Under the pieces are notes generated by a model. That model did not search any database. It was not told where the DNA came from and was given only the letters and a program-made list of their open reading frames with translations. Shown here piece by piece: positions 1-6,328 of a stretch of DNA of 7,492 nt. Both the position numbers and the translations under genes were made by a program. Origin of the DNA: Desulfobacteria bacterium (GTDB lineage: Bacteria > Desulfobacterota > Desulfobacteria > Desulfobacterales > C00003060); assembly GCA_030145035.1 (NCBI GenBank), contig JAQYWL010000108.1:1-7492 (forward strand). Direction: 5' to 3'. Positions within the stretch are counted from its first letter, which is position 1, and the number at the start of each line of letters is the position of its first letter.

Positions 1-29
1 AGCATCAGTCGAAATGAAAGGATCCGTAT

Positions 30-914
30 ATGATGATCAAAGGGTTGAGCAAGTGGTCAATAACAGGTGCACTTTTCATGTGTTTGTTGGTTGCTGCAAG
101 CTATGCTGAGGAGGCAAAAAAGCGTATTACGATAGCTTTGTTTCCTTGTACCGACGTGGTAATGAGCCTTAAGAAGTTCCACCCGTTGGTCACATATCTA
201 AAACAAGAAACCGGATTGGATATAGAGTTTATAGTCCCAAAGGATTCCGAAAAACTTGAAAGGGCGATCAAAAACGGAGACATAGACTTCGCTCTCCAAG
301 ACCCCAATATCTACGTAAAGTCAGCCGATTTGTATGACAAAGATACCCTTATTAGCGCTCTAACCGGCAAGGAGTCAACCTCCCAGTCCGGCGTGATTAT
401 TACCAGGAAAGACAGCGGTATAAACAAAGCGGAGGATTTAAGAGGCAAGACCGTAATGTTTGGGCCCAAGCTTTCGGCTGCCAGATGGGTGGCGGCAAGA
501 ATGCTGTTTGAAGAAAGCGGCATAAACATCGATAAAGATCTAAAGGCTTATTCAAATGGGGGGTGTTGCGAAGATGTAGCCTTTAATATCTATCTTAAGG
601 CAGTTGATGCAGGGGTGGTATGCGACCATTTTCTTGGGGAACATTCAAAAAAGCAGAAGGAACTTGGCGTGGATACTAAGCAGATTGTTGTCGTTTGCAG
701 AACCAGATCAGTCTCAACGAGGGTGTTTGCTGCCCGCCAAGGGGTAAGTGACGACATTGTTACCAGGGTAAATCAAGCATTACTCAGGCTCGACAAAAAC
801 AAGCCGGCACATGCAAAGATACTGCACCGTGCTGAGTTAGGCGGATTTCAGAAGTCAAAAGATGAAGATTATGACGGCATAAGGATGCTGATGGGCGGAA
901 AAACGGCAGAGTAA
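30..914 (+). CDS. PhnD-like periplasmic solute-binding protein, probable ligand sensor for the adjacent two-component system
   Basis: A 294-aa exported protein of the phosphate/phosphonate-binding (PhnD-like, type 2 periplasmic-binding) superfamily. Residues 1-26 form a signal peptide: a Lys-containing start, a hydrophobic core (about 11-23), and a probable cut after Ala-Ser-Tyr-Ala. The mature part has the family layout: a first beta-strand (ITIALFP, 33-39), helix FHPLVTYLKQETGLDIEF, the DFALQDPNIYVK segment near 86-97, the LRGKTVMFGPKLSAARW hinge-side segment (137-153), and GGCCEDVAFNIYLKAVDAGVVCDHF (177-201). In phosphonate-binding members the 146-153 region usually reads like STSG and the 178-181 region like SHD. 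Here they read PKLSAARW and GCCE, so the ligand is probably not a phosphonate (inference). Mature-part cysteines are 40, 179, 180, 198 and 223. Start choice: GAAAGGA at 15-21 is well spaced from ATG 30; ATG 33 is possible. The kinase gene starts 38 bases downstream, and no transporter genes are seen, which suggests sensing rather than uptake. Family confidence is high; role moderate; ligand unknown. Confidence 0.9.
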   Translation: MMIKGLSKWSITGALFMCLLVAASYAEEAKKRITIALFPCTDVVMSLKKFHPLVTYLKQETGLDIEFIVPKDSEKLERAIKNGDIDFALQDPNIYVKSADLYDKDTLISALTGKESTSQSGVIITRKDSGINKAEDLRGKTVMFGPKLSAARWVAARMLFEESGINIDKDLKAYSNGGCCEDVAFNIYLKAVDAGVVCDHFLGEHSKKQKELGVDTKQIVVVCRTRSVSTRVFAARQGVSDDIVTRVNQALLRLDKNKPAHAKILHRAELGGFQKSKDEDYDGIRMLMGGKTAE

Positions 915-940
915 GAGAGCCCTGTTGGAAAAGCTACAAA

Positions 941-946
941 AAAGGG
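941..946 (+). promoter_or_regulatory. Shine-Dalgarno site that decides the kinase start
   Basis: AAAGGG lies at 941-946. It directly abuts an in-frame TTG at 947, with zero spacing, but is 6 bases from ATG 953. The ATG two codons later is therefore the better start. Confidence 0.6.
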
Positions 947-952
947 TTGCGC

Positions 953-2500
953 ATGAAACTCTTCCCGCAATGGACAGGATTTAGGTTAAGGGCTAAGTTA
1001 ACATTGTTGATCGAAAGCCTGGTGGTACTTATTGTACTGGTTACGGGAATCATCACAACAATGCGCGAAAAAGAAGCCTTGGAAAGCGAGCTTCACAAGA
1101 GGGGGCTTGCCTTAGCTGCCGACTTAGCCAGGTTTACGGCCAGGCCCTTATTAAGACAAGACTTGGCCACTCTCCGCCGATTTGTTAACCACTCCATGGA
1201 ACAAGATTACGTTCGTTATGTTATCGTGATAGATCCTCGCGGCAAGGTGGTTATGCACAGCGACTTAGCTGAAGTTGGCAAGACTTACAAGGATAGTTTG
1301 AATATTGCTGCCGTGAATTCAAAGGAGCCCGGTTGTACCCATACACGTCTGTCAAAGAAAGAGGAATCGCTTTGTGACATATTTGCTCCCATCCAGGTTT
1401 CAGACGTCAGGTTGGGAACGGTTCGGTTAGGATATTCCCATGCTGCCATTGAAAAGGAAATTGCCAAGGCTCGACAACAAATCTTTCTTATAGGCATAGT
1501 AACAACAATAATAGGAGGAGTGGTTGCCTACCTCTTGGCTAGTTTTATTTCTTCCCCAATTAGGCGAATAACCGATGCAATAGAGGAGGTGGCCGACGGT
1601 AATCCAAATGCTCAACTTACCATTAGAAGGGATGATGAGATAGGTACTTTGGCCTCTTCTTTCAACAAAATGGCTGAAGACCTGGGAAAACACCGCAAGC
1701 ATCTTGAGGAGTTGGTAGAAGGACGTACAGCCGAACTAGGAACCGCAAACGAACAACTCCGACGGGAAATCGCCGAGCGCAAGAGGTCGGAGGAGGAATT
1801 GAGGCAATCACGCGAACGGCTGCGCGACCTTGCTTCACATTTGCAATCCATAAGGGAAGAAGAGAGAGGCCGAATTGCACGGGAGATTCACGACGAGTTG
1901 GGACAGGCATTGACAGCCTTGAAAATGGACACACACTGGGTAGGTCAAAGGTTATCCAATGATCAACAACTGCTGCTTGAGAAGACAAGATCAATGTCAA
2001 GGCTCATTGATACAACCGCTCAATCTGTGCAAAGGATTTCTTCAGAATTGAGACCGGGGTTGCTGGATGACCTCGGTCTTTCGGCAGCAGTTGAATGGCA
2101 GGCGGACGAATTTCGAAATCGCACTGGCATTCAGTGTAAAACCATATCGGATCCTGAGGACATTGCTTTGAATCAGGCCCTTTCCACAGCAGTTTTCCGC
2201 ATCTTTCAGGAGGCACTGACCAATATTGCTCGCCATGCAAATGCAACGAGGGTCAAAATAATCTTAAAGGAGAAATCTGGTAAGGTGGAGCTGACGGTTC
2301 GTGATAATGGTAAGGGGATTACGGAAAAGCAGATTTCGGATGCAAGATCATTCGGGTTAATCGGAATGCGCGAACGCGTACATTCTTTCCGGGGTGACTT
2401 AAGAATTAGCGGCACGCCAAACAAAGGTACCACTGTAAGAGTGAGCATTCCGCTCGACAAGAAGGAGAACCACTGTGATAAGAATACTCATCGGAGATGA
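953..2500 (+). CDS. Membrane sensor histidine kinase (Cache-like periplasmic domain, HAMP, HisKA_3, HATPase_c; NarX/DegS-type)
   Basis: A 515-aa inner-membrane kinase that should autophosphorylate a histidine and pass the phosphate to the regulator encoded next to it. Numbering is from ATG 953. TM1 is about 15-36. A periplasmic domain (about 38-177) carries a PAS/Cache-like pattern: YVIVIDPRGKVVMHSDLAEVGK (89-110) and a later LGTVRLGYS strand. It holds two cysteines, 128 and 141. TM2 is about 177-199, followed by a HAMP domain (about 199-250) with the P-I-R-R-I entry and the DEIGTLASSFNKMAEDL helix. A charged coiled coil runs about 245-298. The HisKA_3 dimerisation box has phospho-acceptor His313 in IAREIHDELGQ. 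The ATPase has an N box (QEALTNIARHA, from 419), a G1 box DNGKG (451-455) and a G2 box SFGLIGMRER (466-475). HisKA_3 kinases normally pair with NarL-type regulators, as here. The signal is probably sensed by the Cache-like domain, by the binding protein upstream, or both (inference). The gene ends 26 bases inside the regulator gene. Confidence 0.93.
   Translation: MKLFPQWTGFRLRAKLTLLIESLVVLIVLVTGIITTMREKEALESELHKRGLALAADLARFTARPLLRQDLATLRRFVNHSMEQDYVRYVIVIDPRGKVVMHSDLAEVGKTYKDSLNIAAVNSKEPGCTHTRLSKKEESLCDIFAPIQVSDVRLGTVRLGYSHAAIEKEIAKARQQIFLIGIVTTIIGGVVAYLLASFISSPIRRITDAIEEVADGNPNAQLTIRRDDEIGTLASSFNKMAEDLGKHRKHLEELVEGRTAELGTANEQLRREIAERKRSEEELRQSRERLRDLASHLQSIREEERGRIAREIHDELGQALTALKMDTHWVGQRLSNDQQLLLEKTRSMSRLIDTTAQSVQRISSELRPGLLDDLGLSAAVEWQADEFRNRTGIQCKTISDPEDIALNQALSTAVFRIFQEALTNIARHANATRVKIILKEKSGKVELTVRDNGKGITEKQISDARSFGLIGMRERVHSFRGDLRISGTPNKGTTVRVSIPLDKKENHCDKNTHRR
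2461..2467 (+). promoter_or_regulatory. Shine-Dalgarno site for the response regulator, inside the kinase gene
   Basis: GAAGGAG lies within the last codons of the kinase gene, 7 bases before the GTG start at 2475. It supports this start over any later one and fits translational coupling of the pair. Confidence 0.7.
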
Positions 2501-3107
2501 TCACGCCATAGTTCGTGAAGGACTCAAGCAGATTCTGGCGGAGACTTCCGATATGGCTGTGGCTGGTGAAGCGGCTAATGGTCAAGAAGTATTAGAGCAA
2601 GTCTCGAAAAATGATTGGGATTTGCTCTTATTAGACATTGCCATGCCAGGTAGAGGTGGAATGGATATTCTAAAACAGCTAAGGAGTGAAAGACCCGAAC
2701 TCCCCGTTCTGATGTTAAGTATGTATCCTGAAGAACAATATGCGGTCCGAGCTTTAAAGGCGGGTGCATCCGGCTATTTGACAAAAGAAAGCGCACCGGA
2801 GGAATTAATAGCGGCAATACGAAAGGTGTCGCAGGGAGGGAAGTATGTCAGCTCTTCGCTCGCTGAAAAGTTGGCTGTCTATTTGGAAACGGATCATGAA
2901 AAACCGGTTCATGAATTGCTTTCTGATCGTGAATATCAAGTGATGCTTATGATTGCCTCTGGGAAAACGGTAAAACAAATTGCAGACGAACTGTCACTCA
3001 GTGTAAAAACCATTAGCACTTATCGGTCACGTACTCTTAGAAAGATGGGAATGAAGAACAATGCCGAACTTACCTATTACGCCATAAAGCACGCATTGGT
3101 GGACTAA
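2475..3107 (+). CDS. NarL/FixJ-family response regulator (REC + LuxR-type HTH)
   Basis: A 210-aa cytoplasmic transcription factor, the likely phosphorylation target of the kinase encoded just upstream. The receiver domain (about 2-118) has the acidic pair Asp8-Asp9, phospho-acceptor Asp54 in LLLDIAMPG, the switch Ser82 in LMLSMYPEE, and Lys104 in YLTKES, so all catalytic residues are present. A linker (about 119-146) leads to a LuxR/GerE helix-turn-helix (about 147-208): LSDREYQVMLMIASGKTVKQIA, then LSLSVKTISTYRSRTLRKMG. The start is GTG 2475, with GAAGGAG at 2461-2467 seven bases upstream. The first 26 bases overlap the kinase gene in another frame, which implies translational coupling. The TAA stop (3105-3107) is also the putative target duplication of a MITE-like insertion, so the present stop may have been kept or created by that event. 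No other regulator gene is in the window. Its target promoters are not identifiable; the operon itself is a candidate, but only 29 bases upstream of it are visible. Confidence 0.95.
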   Translation: MIRILIGDDHAIVREGLKQILAETSDMAVAGEAANGQEVLEQVSKNDWDLLLLDIAMPGRGGMDILKQLRSERPELPVLMLSMYPEEQYAVRALKAGASGYLTKESAPEELIAAIRKVSQGGKYVSSSLAEKLAVYLETDHEKPVHELLSDREYQVMLMIASGKTVKQIADELSLSVKTISTYRSRTLRKMGMKNNAELTYYAIKHALVD

Positions 3108-3128
3108 GGGCTCGCACAAAAATAACTT
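3107..3128 (+). repeat. Left terminal inverted repeat of the MITE-like element
   Basis: These 22 bases are perfectly complementary in reverse to 3265-3286. The first base is the last base of the response-regulator stop codon. Confidence 0.85.
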
Positions 3129-3285
3129 ACCATTTTGGCATCTCAGCTTCAGGCCATCTTAGACCGATACTCATTCGCAAAATCCGCGAAATAGCCAGCT
3201 ATTCCTGTGGTTTTGCTCAATCGGATCGGCCAAATCTGACCCAAATCTGAGCGCCAATTCTGCCAAGTTATTTTTGTGCGAGCCC
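3108..3285. mobile_element. MITE-like non-autonomous element with 22-bp perfect terminal inverted repeats
   Basis: The segment starts GGGCTCGCACAAAAATAACT and ends with the exact reverse complement. Counting the flanking A/T, 22 bases match perfectly (3107-3128 against 3265-3286). Inward of the arms the symmetry continues imperfectly to CTCAG (3142-3146) against CTGAG (3247-3251), at exactly symmetric positions. The element is flanked by TAA on both sides (3105-3107 and 3286-3288), or CTAAG if outer element bases are counted, which looks like a short target duplication. It has no coding capacity. Long perfect terminal repeats, small size, no gene and a flanking duplication are the marks of a MITE that would need a transposase supplied in trans. 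The IS family cannot be assigned from the sequence alone. An alternative is a long-range hairpin acting as a transcript end. Confidence 0.72.
3230..3250 (+). repeat. Short tandem direct repeat, 11-base period
   Basis: CCAAATCTGA occurs at 3230-3239 and again at 3241-3250, separated by one C, inside the right half of the MITE-like element. There is no matching pair in the left half. It could be a protein-binding iteron or simply a slippage product. Confidence 0.6.
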
Positions 3286-3286
3286 T
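3265..3286 (-). repeat. Right terminal inverted repeat of the MITE-like element
   Basis: This is the exact inverted copy of 3107-3128, across a 136-base interior. It is followed by TAAG, matching the left flank. Confidence 0.85.
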
Positions 3287-3289
3287 AAG

Positions 3290-3413
3290 CCCCCACCTCT
3301 GACATGAGAGGTGGGGGACCGTACCCTTCCGGTGAAAGCCCGCACTCCTACGTCTCGGAAGTTCTACAACTTATTGAATTTATAGGGAGTTGTTGAGGCA
3401 TGGATTCATGCCT
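3290..3413 (+). other. Run of four stem-loops; possible structured RNA or IS200/IS605-type remnant
   Basis: Four non-overlapping inverted repeats follow one another. Stem 1 is a perfect 11-bp stem, CCCCCACCTCT (3290-3300) with AGAGGTGGGGG (3307-3317), around loop GACATG. Stem 2 is CTTCCG (3326-3331) with CGGAAG (3356-3361), enclosing a small GTG/CAC pair. Stem 3 is ACAACT (3366-3371) with AGTTGT (3388-3393). Stem 4 is AGGCATG (3396-3402) with CATGCCT (3407-3413), around GATT. No open reading frame of note is present and no U-tract follows stem 1, so it is not a simple terminator. C-rich/G-rich hairpins of the stem-1 type are common near IS200/IS605 ends and in the guide (omega) RNAs encoded there. 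That reading is an inference, since no tnpA or tnpB is present. Stems 2 and 3 are short and could be chance. Confidence 0.4.
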
Positions 3414-3419
3414 TGTATC

Positions 3420-3565
3420 TGGAATAATGGAATGGTGGAATAATGGAATGTTGATTTCTAAAGGAAGTTTCCCATTTTTTTTGATTTTCCTGTCAAGGCA
3501 AACTTCGCCAACAAACCACTGAGCCATTTACCCAGGACCCATTATTCCACCATTCCATTATTCCA
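3420..3565. repeat. Inverted repeat pair (27 bp perfect) built from GGAAT words
   Basis: The left arm 3420-3446 reads as repeated TGGAATAATGGAATGG-type words; the right arm 3539-3565 is its exact reverse complement, 92 bases away. Extra GGAATG/CATTCC copies sit just beyond the arms at 3445-3449 and 3567-3572. The spacer contains an A/T-rich stretch with a T-run near 3475-3482 and no gene. The arms are internally repetitive (GGAATAATGG occurs twice per arm), so the unit is both a tandem and an inverted repeat. It resembles dispersed intergenic repeats of Desulfobacterota-like genomes (recalled, not checked). It may act as a hairpin at the mRNA level or be a repeat-mobilised cassette. Confidence 0.8.
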
Positions 3566-3773
3566 ACATTCCAATTGTGAGCGAAGCGGAGCTAAGTTCG
3601 GTTCCTGCCTCTCTTTTCCCATGACCTGCTGATAGCGCACCCGGTCAGAATTCAACGGGGTGTTTGTCCCCACTCGAAATCCTCCTCCAAGCCGTCCAGC
3701 CGCATTGTAGGAAAAACTATTCACCTTGCTGATTGGCCCAAGGACCTTTACAGGACAGCTCGGACATGACAAG
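3566..3773. other. Leader region upstream of priA with no identified gene
   Basis: About 200 bases between the GGAAT repeat and the priA ribosome-binding site. I see no convincing promoter; the best match, TTGCTG (3726) with TACAGG (3749) at 17-base spacing, is poor. A minus-strand reading frame runs through here but ends inside the repeat and has no recognisable motif. The priA promoter presumably lies here or within the repeat cluster. Confidence 0.4.
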
Positions 3774-3778
3774 AAGGA
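3774..3778 (+). promoter_or_regulatory. Shine-Dalgarno site that decides the priA start
   Basis: AAGGA lies within AAGAAGGA, 7 bases before GTG 3786. It is 13 bases from ATG 3792 and 22 from ATG 3801. The frame stays open upstream to a TTG at 3726, which has no ribosome-binding site, so GTG 3786 is preferred. Confidence 0.65.
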
Positions 3779-3785
3779 CAGTACT

Positions 3786-6251
3786 GTGGAAATGGAAACG
3801 ATGTCTCTTGAATCGCCTTACATAAAAGTAGCAGTCGCCCTCCCTGTTTCCGGTGCCTTCACCTACGAGGTACCAGAACCGCTTCGTCCCTGGGCAGTGG
3901 TGGGAAAGAGGGTGCTGGTCCCTTTCAAGAACCTTCAGGTCACCGGATATGTCATCGAGCTCCTTTCTACCACCAATCAGACAGGTGTTAAGAAGATCTT
4001 GGATATCCTGGATGACACTCCCCTATTCCCCCCGTCTATGATCCCGTTTTTCAGTTGGATAGCAAACTATTATCGCTATCCCATTGGACAGGTGATCAAG
4101 GGAGCACTCCCTGGCGGCCTGAACATCACCAACGTTCAAACCGTGAGTATTACAGATAAAGGACATTCCATGCTTTCAGGCCCCTCCCTGAAGCCGCTTG
4201 ATCGAGCGGTGCTAAAAGCACTTGAGGAGCGAGGGCCTGTGCGTTTACGCACACTTTATAAAGGCTTCAAACAAGAGCTTTCTCCAGGGACGCTGCGCAG
4301 CCTGGAGCGGGCAGGCTGGATGATGAGGGAGCGAAAGCTGAAGCCGGGCAGGGTTCGGCCAAAGATGGAACGATACATAAAGGCCGTGGAGGAAAGGCCT
4401 TCGGCTGATGCGCTTTCGCAGGTTCGACGCAATATCCTCAAAATCGTTGAAGACCAGGGGGAAATCTCCTTAAAGGCCTTAAGAGCTAAGGTTCCCTCAG
4501 CCGGACAACTCGTCAAGAAGATGGCCGACGATGGGTTCTTGAGTGTGGTTGAACGGAGTCTCTATCGGGATCCCTTTGGCGAACCCATCGAAGCAGACCC
4601 TGGTCCCCCCATCCTGACCAGGGACCAGACTTCAGTTGTAGAGCCTGTATTGGATGCCCTTGGCAAGGGGTTTCAAACCTATCTTCTTTACGGTATCACC
4701 AGCAGTGGTAAGACAGAGGTCTACATGCGGGCTGTAGCGGCTACCCTTGAGAAAAACCAGGAAGCCCTCGTACTAGTGCCTGAGATTGCGCTGATTTCTC
4801 AGATGGAACGGCTCTTTCGTGCCCGCTTCGGTGATTGCGTGGCCCTGCTGCACAGCGGCCTTAGCGAAGGTGAGCGTTTTGACCAGTGGATGCGAATCCT
4901 CCGAAAGGAGGCCAGGGTCGCCATCGGCGCCCGCTCTGCGATCTTTGCCCCCTTTGAACATTTGGGTTTGGTTGTCGTTGATGAAGAACACGACGATTCG
5001 TACAAGTCCGCCTCAGGCGGACTCCGGTATCATGCGCGTGATCTGGCCGTGGTCCGGGCCAAGTTCCAGGGTGCTGTGGCCGTACTCGGATCAGCCACCC
5101 CATCGGTCGGGTCTTATTATAATGTGCACACAGGAAAGTTCAGAGGACTCAATCTCTCGAAACGGATCGAAAACAGGCTTCTCCCAGGGGTAACGATCGT
5201 AGACCTGCGGGAGCCAGAGGGGCGCCGCCGTGCCAAGCCCTTCATTACAAGGGAGCTCAAAGATGCGATAGCCGAGACCCTGCACCGTGGAGAGCAGACC
5301 CTCCTTTTTTTGAACCGGCGCGGCTTTGCCAATTACCCCGCTTGTGTCCACTGCGGGACACCTGTGCGCTGCAAGAACTGCGACATCACCATGACCCTCC
5401 ACCAGGAGGCCAATGCCTTCAAATGCCACTACTGCGGTTATACACGGGCCCAGGCGGGCGTATGCCACGCCTGTGGCGGTTCTAAGATCAAGATGCTTGG
5501 CCTGGGGACAGAAAGGGTGGAGGCCAAGATCAAGAAGATTTTCCCGCAAGCCACGGTGACGCGAATGGACCGGGATACCACTGCCCGAAAAGGTGCCCTT
5601 GTCAAGATCCTGAAAGACCTCAGGGCGGGTGTCGTCGACATCCTCATAGGGACTCAGATTGTGGCCAAGGGTCATGATTATCCCAATATTACCCTGGTGG
5701 GAATTATCTGTGCCGACCTTTCACTCAATTTTCCAGACTTTCGGGCTGGCGAGAGAACCTTCCAACTTCTGGCCCAGGTAGCCGGCCGTGCGGGCCGAGG
5801 CGCTCGACCCGGCCGCGTTATCCTTCAGACCTTCAACCCTGACCACTTTTGCATCCTCACTGCAAAGGACCAGGATTACAGGGCCTTCTACGATCATGAG
5901 ATCCGCTTTCGAAGGACATTAAAGTATCCTCCGTTCTCGCGCCTGATACAGATTCTCGTTACAGGAAAGGACAAGGAGCAAACCGCTCAGTACGCTCAGA
6001 ACCTGGGAGAGATCTGCCGGGCACTGCAATCGGAAAATCAGACATATCAAGAAAAAGTGAAACTCCTCGGTCCGGTTGCCGCCCCTCTGGCCAGGCTTAA
6101 GAAGCAATACCGGTGGCAGCTTCTGCTCAAAGGGCTAAAGCCAGGACCGTTACACAGCTTGGCTCGGGCCCTCATGGGCAGGGCGGAACGAACGACTCGA
6201 AACGCCGGAATAAGAGTGGTCGTTGATGTCGATCCGGTGGATATGCTTTAG
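3786..6251 (+). CDS. priA: Primosomal protein N' (replication-restart DNA helicase PriA)
   Basis: An 821-aa superfamily 2 DNA helicase that recognises stalled forks and D-loops, unwinds the lagging arm and helps reload the replicative helicase. Numbering is from GTG 3786. The N-terminal DNA-binding domain (about 10-110) starts YIKVAVALPVSGAFTYEVP and includes KRVLVPFKNLQVTGYVIE. A winged-helix-like stretch follows (about 135-265). The helicase core has Walker A GITSSGKT (303-310), the DEEH box (399-402) in LVVVDEEHDDSYK, and motif III GSATPS (435-440). The zinc module has eight cysteines: 520, 523, 529, 532, 547, 550, 560, 563. It sits between core motifs, as is normal for PriA. C-terminal motifs are GTQIVAKGHDYPNITLVG (622-639) and QVAGRAGRG (664-672). 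It is about 90 residues longer than the E. coli protein (732 aa, from memory), with the surplus mainly in the N-terminal half. No residue expected to be essential is missing. It appears to be a single-gene unit, with large non-coding gaps on both sides. Confidence 0.98.
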   Translation: MEMETMSLESPYIKVAVALPVSGAFTYEVPEPLRPWAVVGKRVLVPFKNLQVTGYVIELLSTTNQTGVKKILDILDDTPLFPPSMIPFFSWIANYYRYPIGQVIKGALPGGLNITNVQTVSITDKGHSMLSGPSLKPLDRAVLKALEERGPVRLRTLYKGFKQELSPGTLRSLERAGWMMRERKLKPGRVRPKMERYIKAVEERPSADALSQVRRNILKIVEDQGEISLKALRAKVPSAGQLVKKMADDGFLSVVERSLYRDPFGEPIEADPGPPILTRDQTSVVEPVLDALGKGFQTYLLYGITSSGKTEVYMRAVAATLEKNQEALVLVPEIALISQMERLFRARFGDCVALLHSGLSEGERFDQWMRILRKEARVAIGARSAIFAPFEHLGLVVVDEEHDDSYKSASGGLRYHARDLAVVRAKFQGAVAVLGSATPSVGSYYNVHTGKFRGLNLSKRIENRLLPGVTIVDLREPEGRRRAKPFITRELKDAIAETLHRGEQTLLFLNRRGFANYPACVHCGTPVRCKNCDITMTLHQEANAFKCHYCGYTRAQAGVCHACGGSKIKMLGLGTERVEAKIKKIFPQATVTRMDRDTTARKGALVKILKDLRAGVVDILIGTQIVAKGHDYPNITLVGIICADLSLNFPDFRAGERTFQLLAQVAGRAGRGARPGRVILQTFNPDHFCILTAKDQDYRAFYDHEIRFRRTLKYPPFSRLIQILVTGKDKEQTAQYAQNLGEICRALQSENQTYQEKVKLLGPVAAPLARLKKQYRWQLLLKGLKPGPLHSLARALMGRAERTTRNAGIRVVVDVDPVDML

Positions 6252-6328
6252 TGCCTTAAGAATAAAGTTGATTTTTTTTGTGGCAGAAAATTTTCATTGT
6301 GTTCCGCAACGCGTTTGTAGGAATGACT

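Noticed and set aside
30..914. phnD proper (phosphonate uptake)
   Set aside because: No phnC/phnE transporter genes accompany it in the window, and the expected phosphonate-binding segments appear replaced, so the symbol was withheld.
3493..3498. Minus-strand TTGACA as a promoter -35 box
   Set aside because: No acceptable -10 box appears at 16-18 bases, and no gene follows on that strand.
3420..3565. CRISPR array from the repeated GGAAT words
   Set aside because: The repeats are short, tandem and inverted, with no regular unique spacers and no cas genes.
3542..3772. 76-codon minus-strand frame upstream of priA
   Set aside because: Its C-terminal end is a translation of the GGAAT repeat (CWNNGMVE) and it overlaps the priA leader. 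No domain or convincing ribosome-binding site is seen.
5091..5675. 194-codon minus-strand frame inside priA
   Set aside because: It lies wholly antisense to the PriA helicase/zinc region, whose motifs are intact. It has no recognisable motif and is explained by the codon bias of a G/C-richer gene.
6272..6279. Eight-T run after priA as a terminator
   Set aside because: No G/C-rich stem precedes it; only weak TGCC/GGCA symmetry brackets it.
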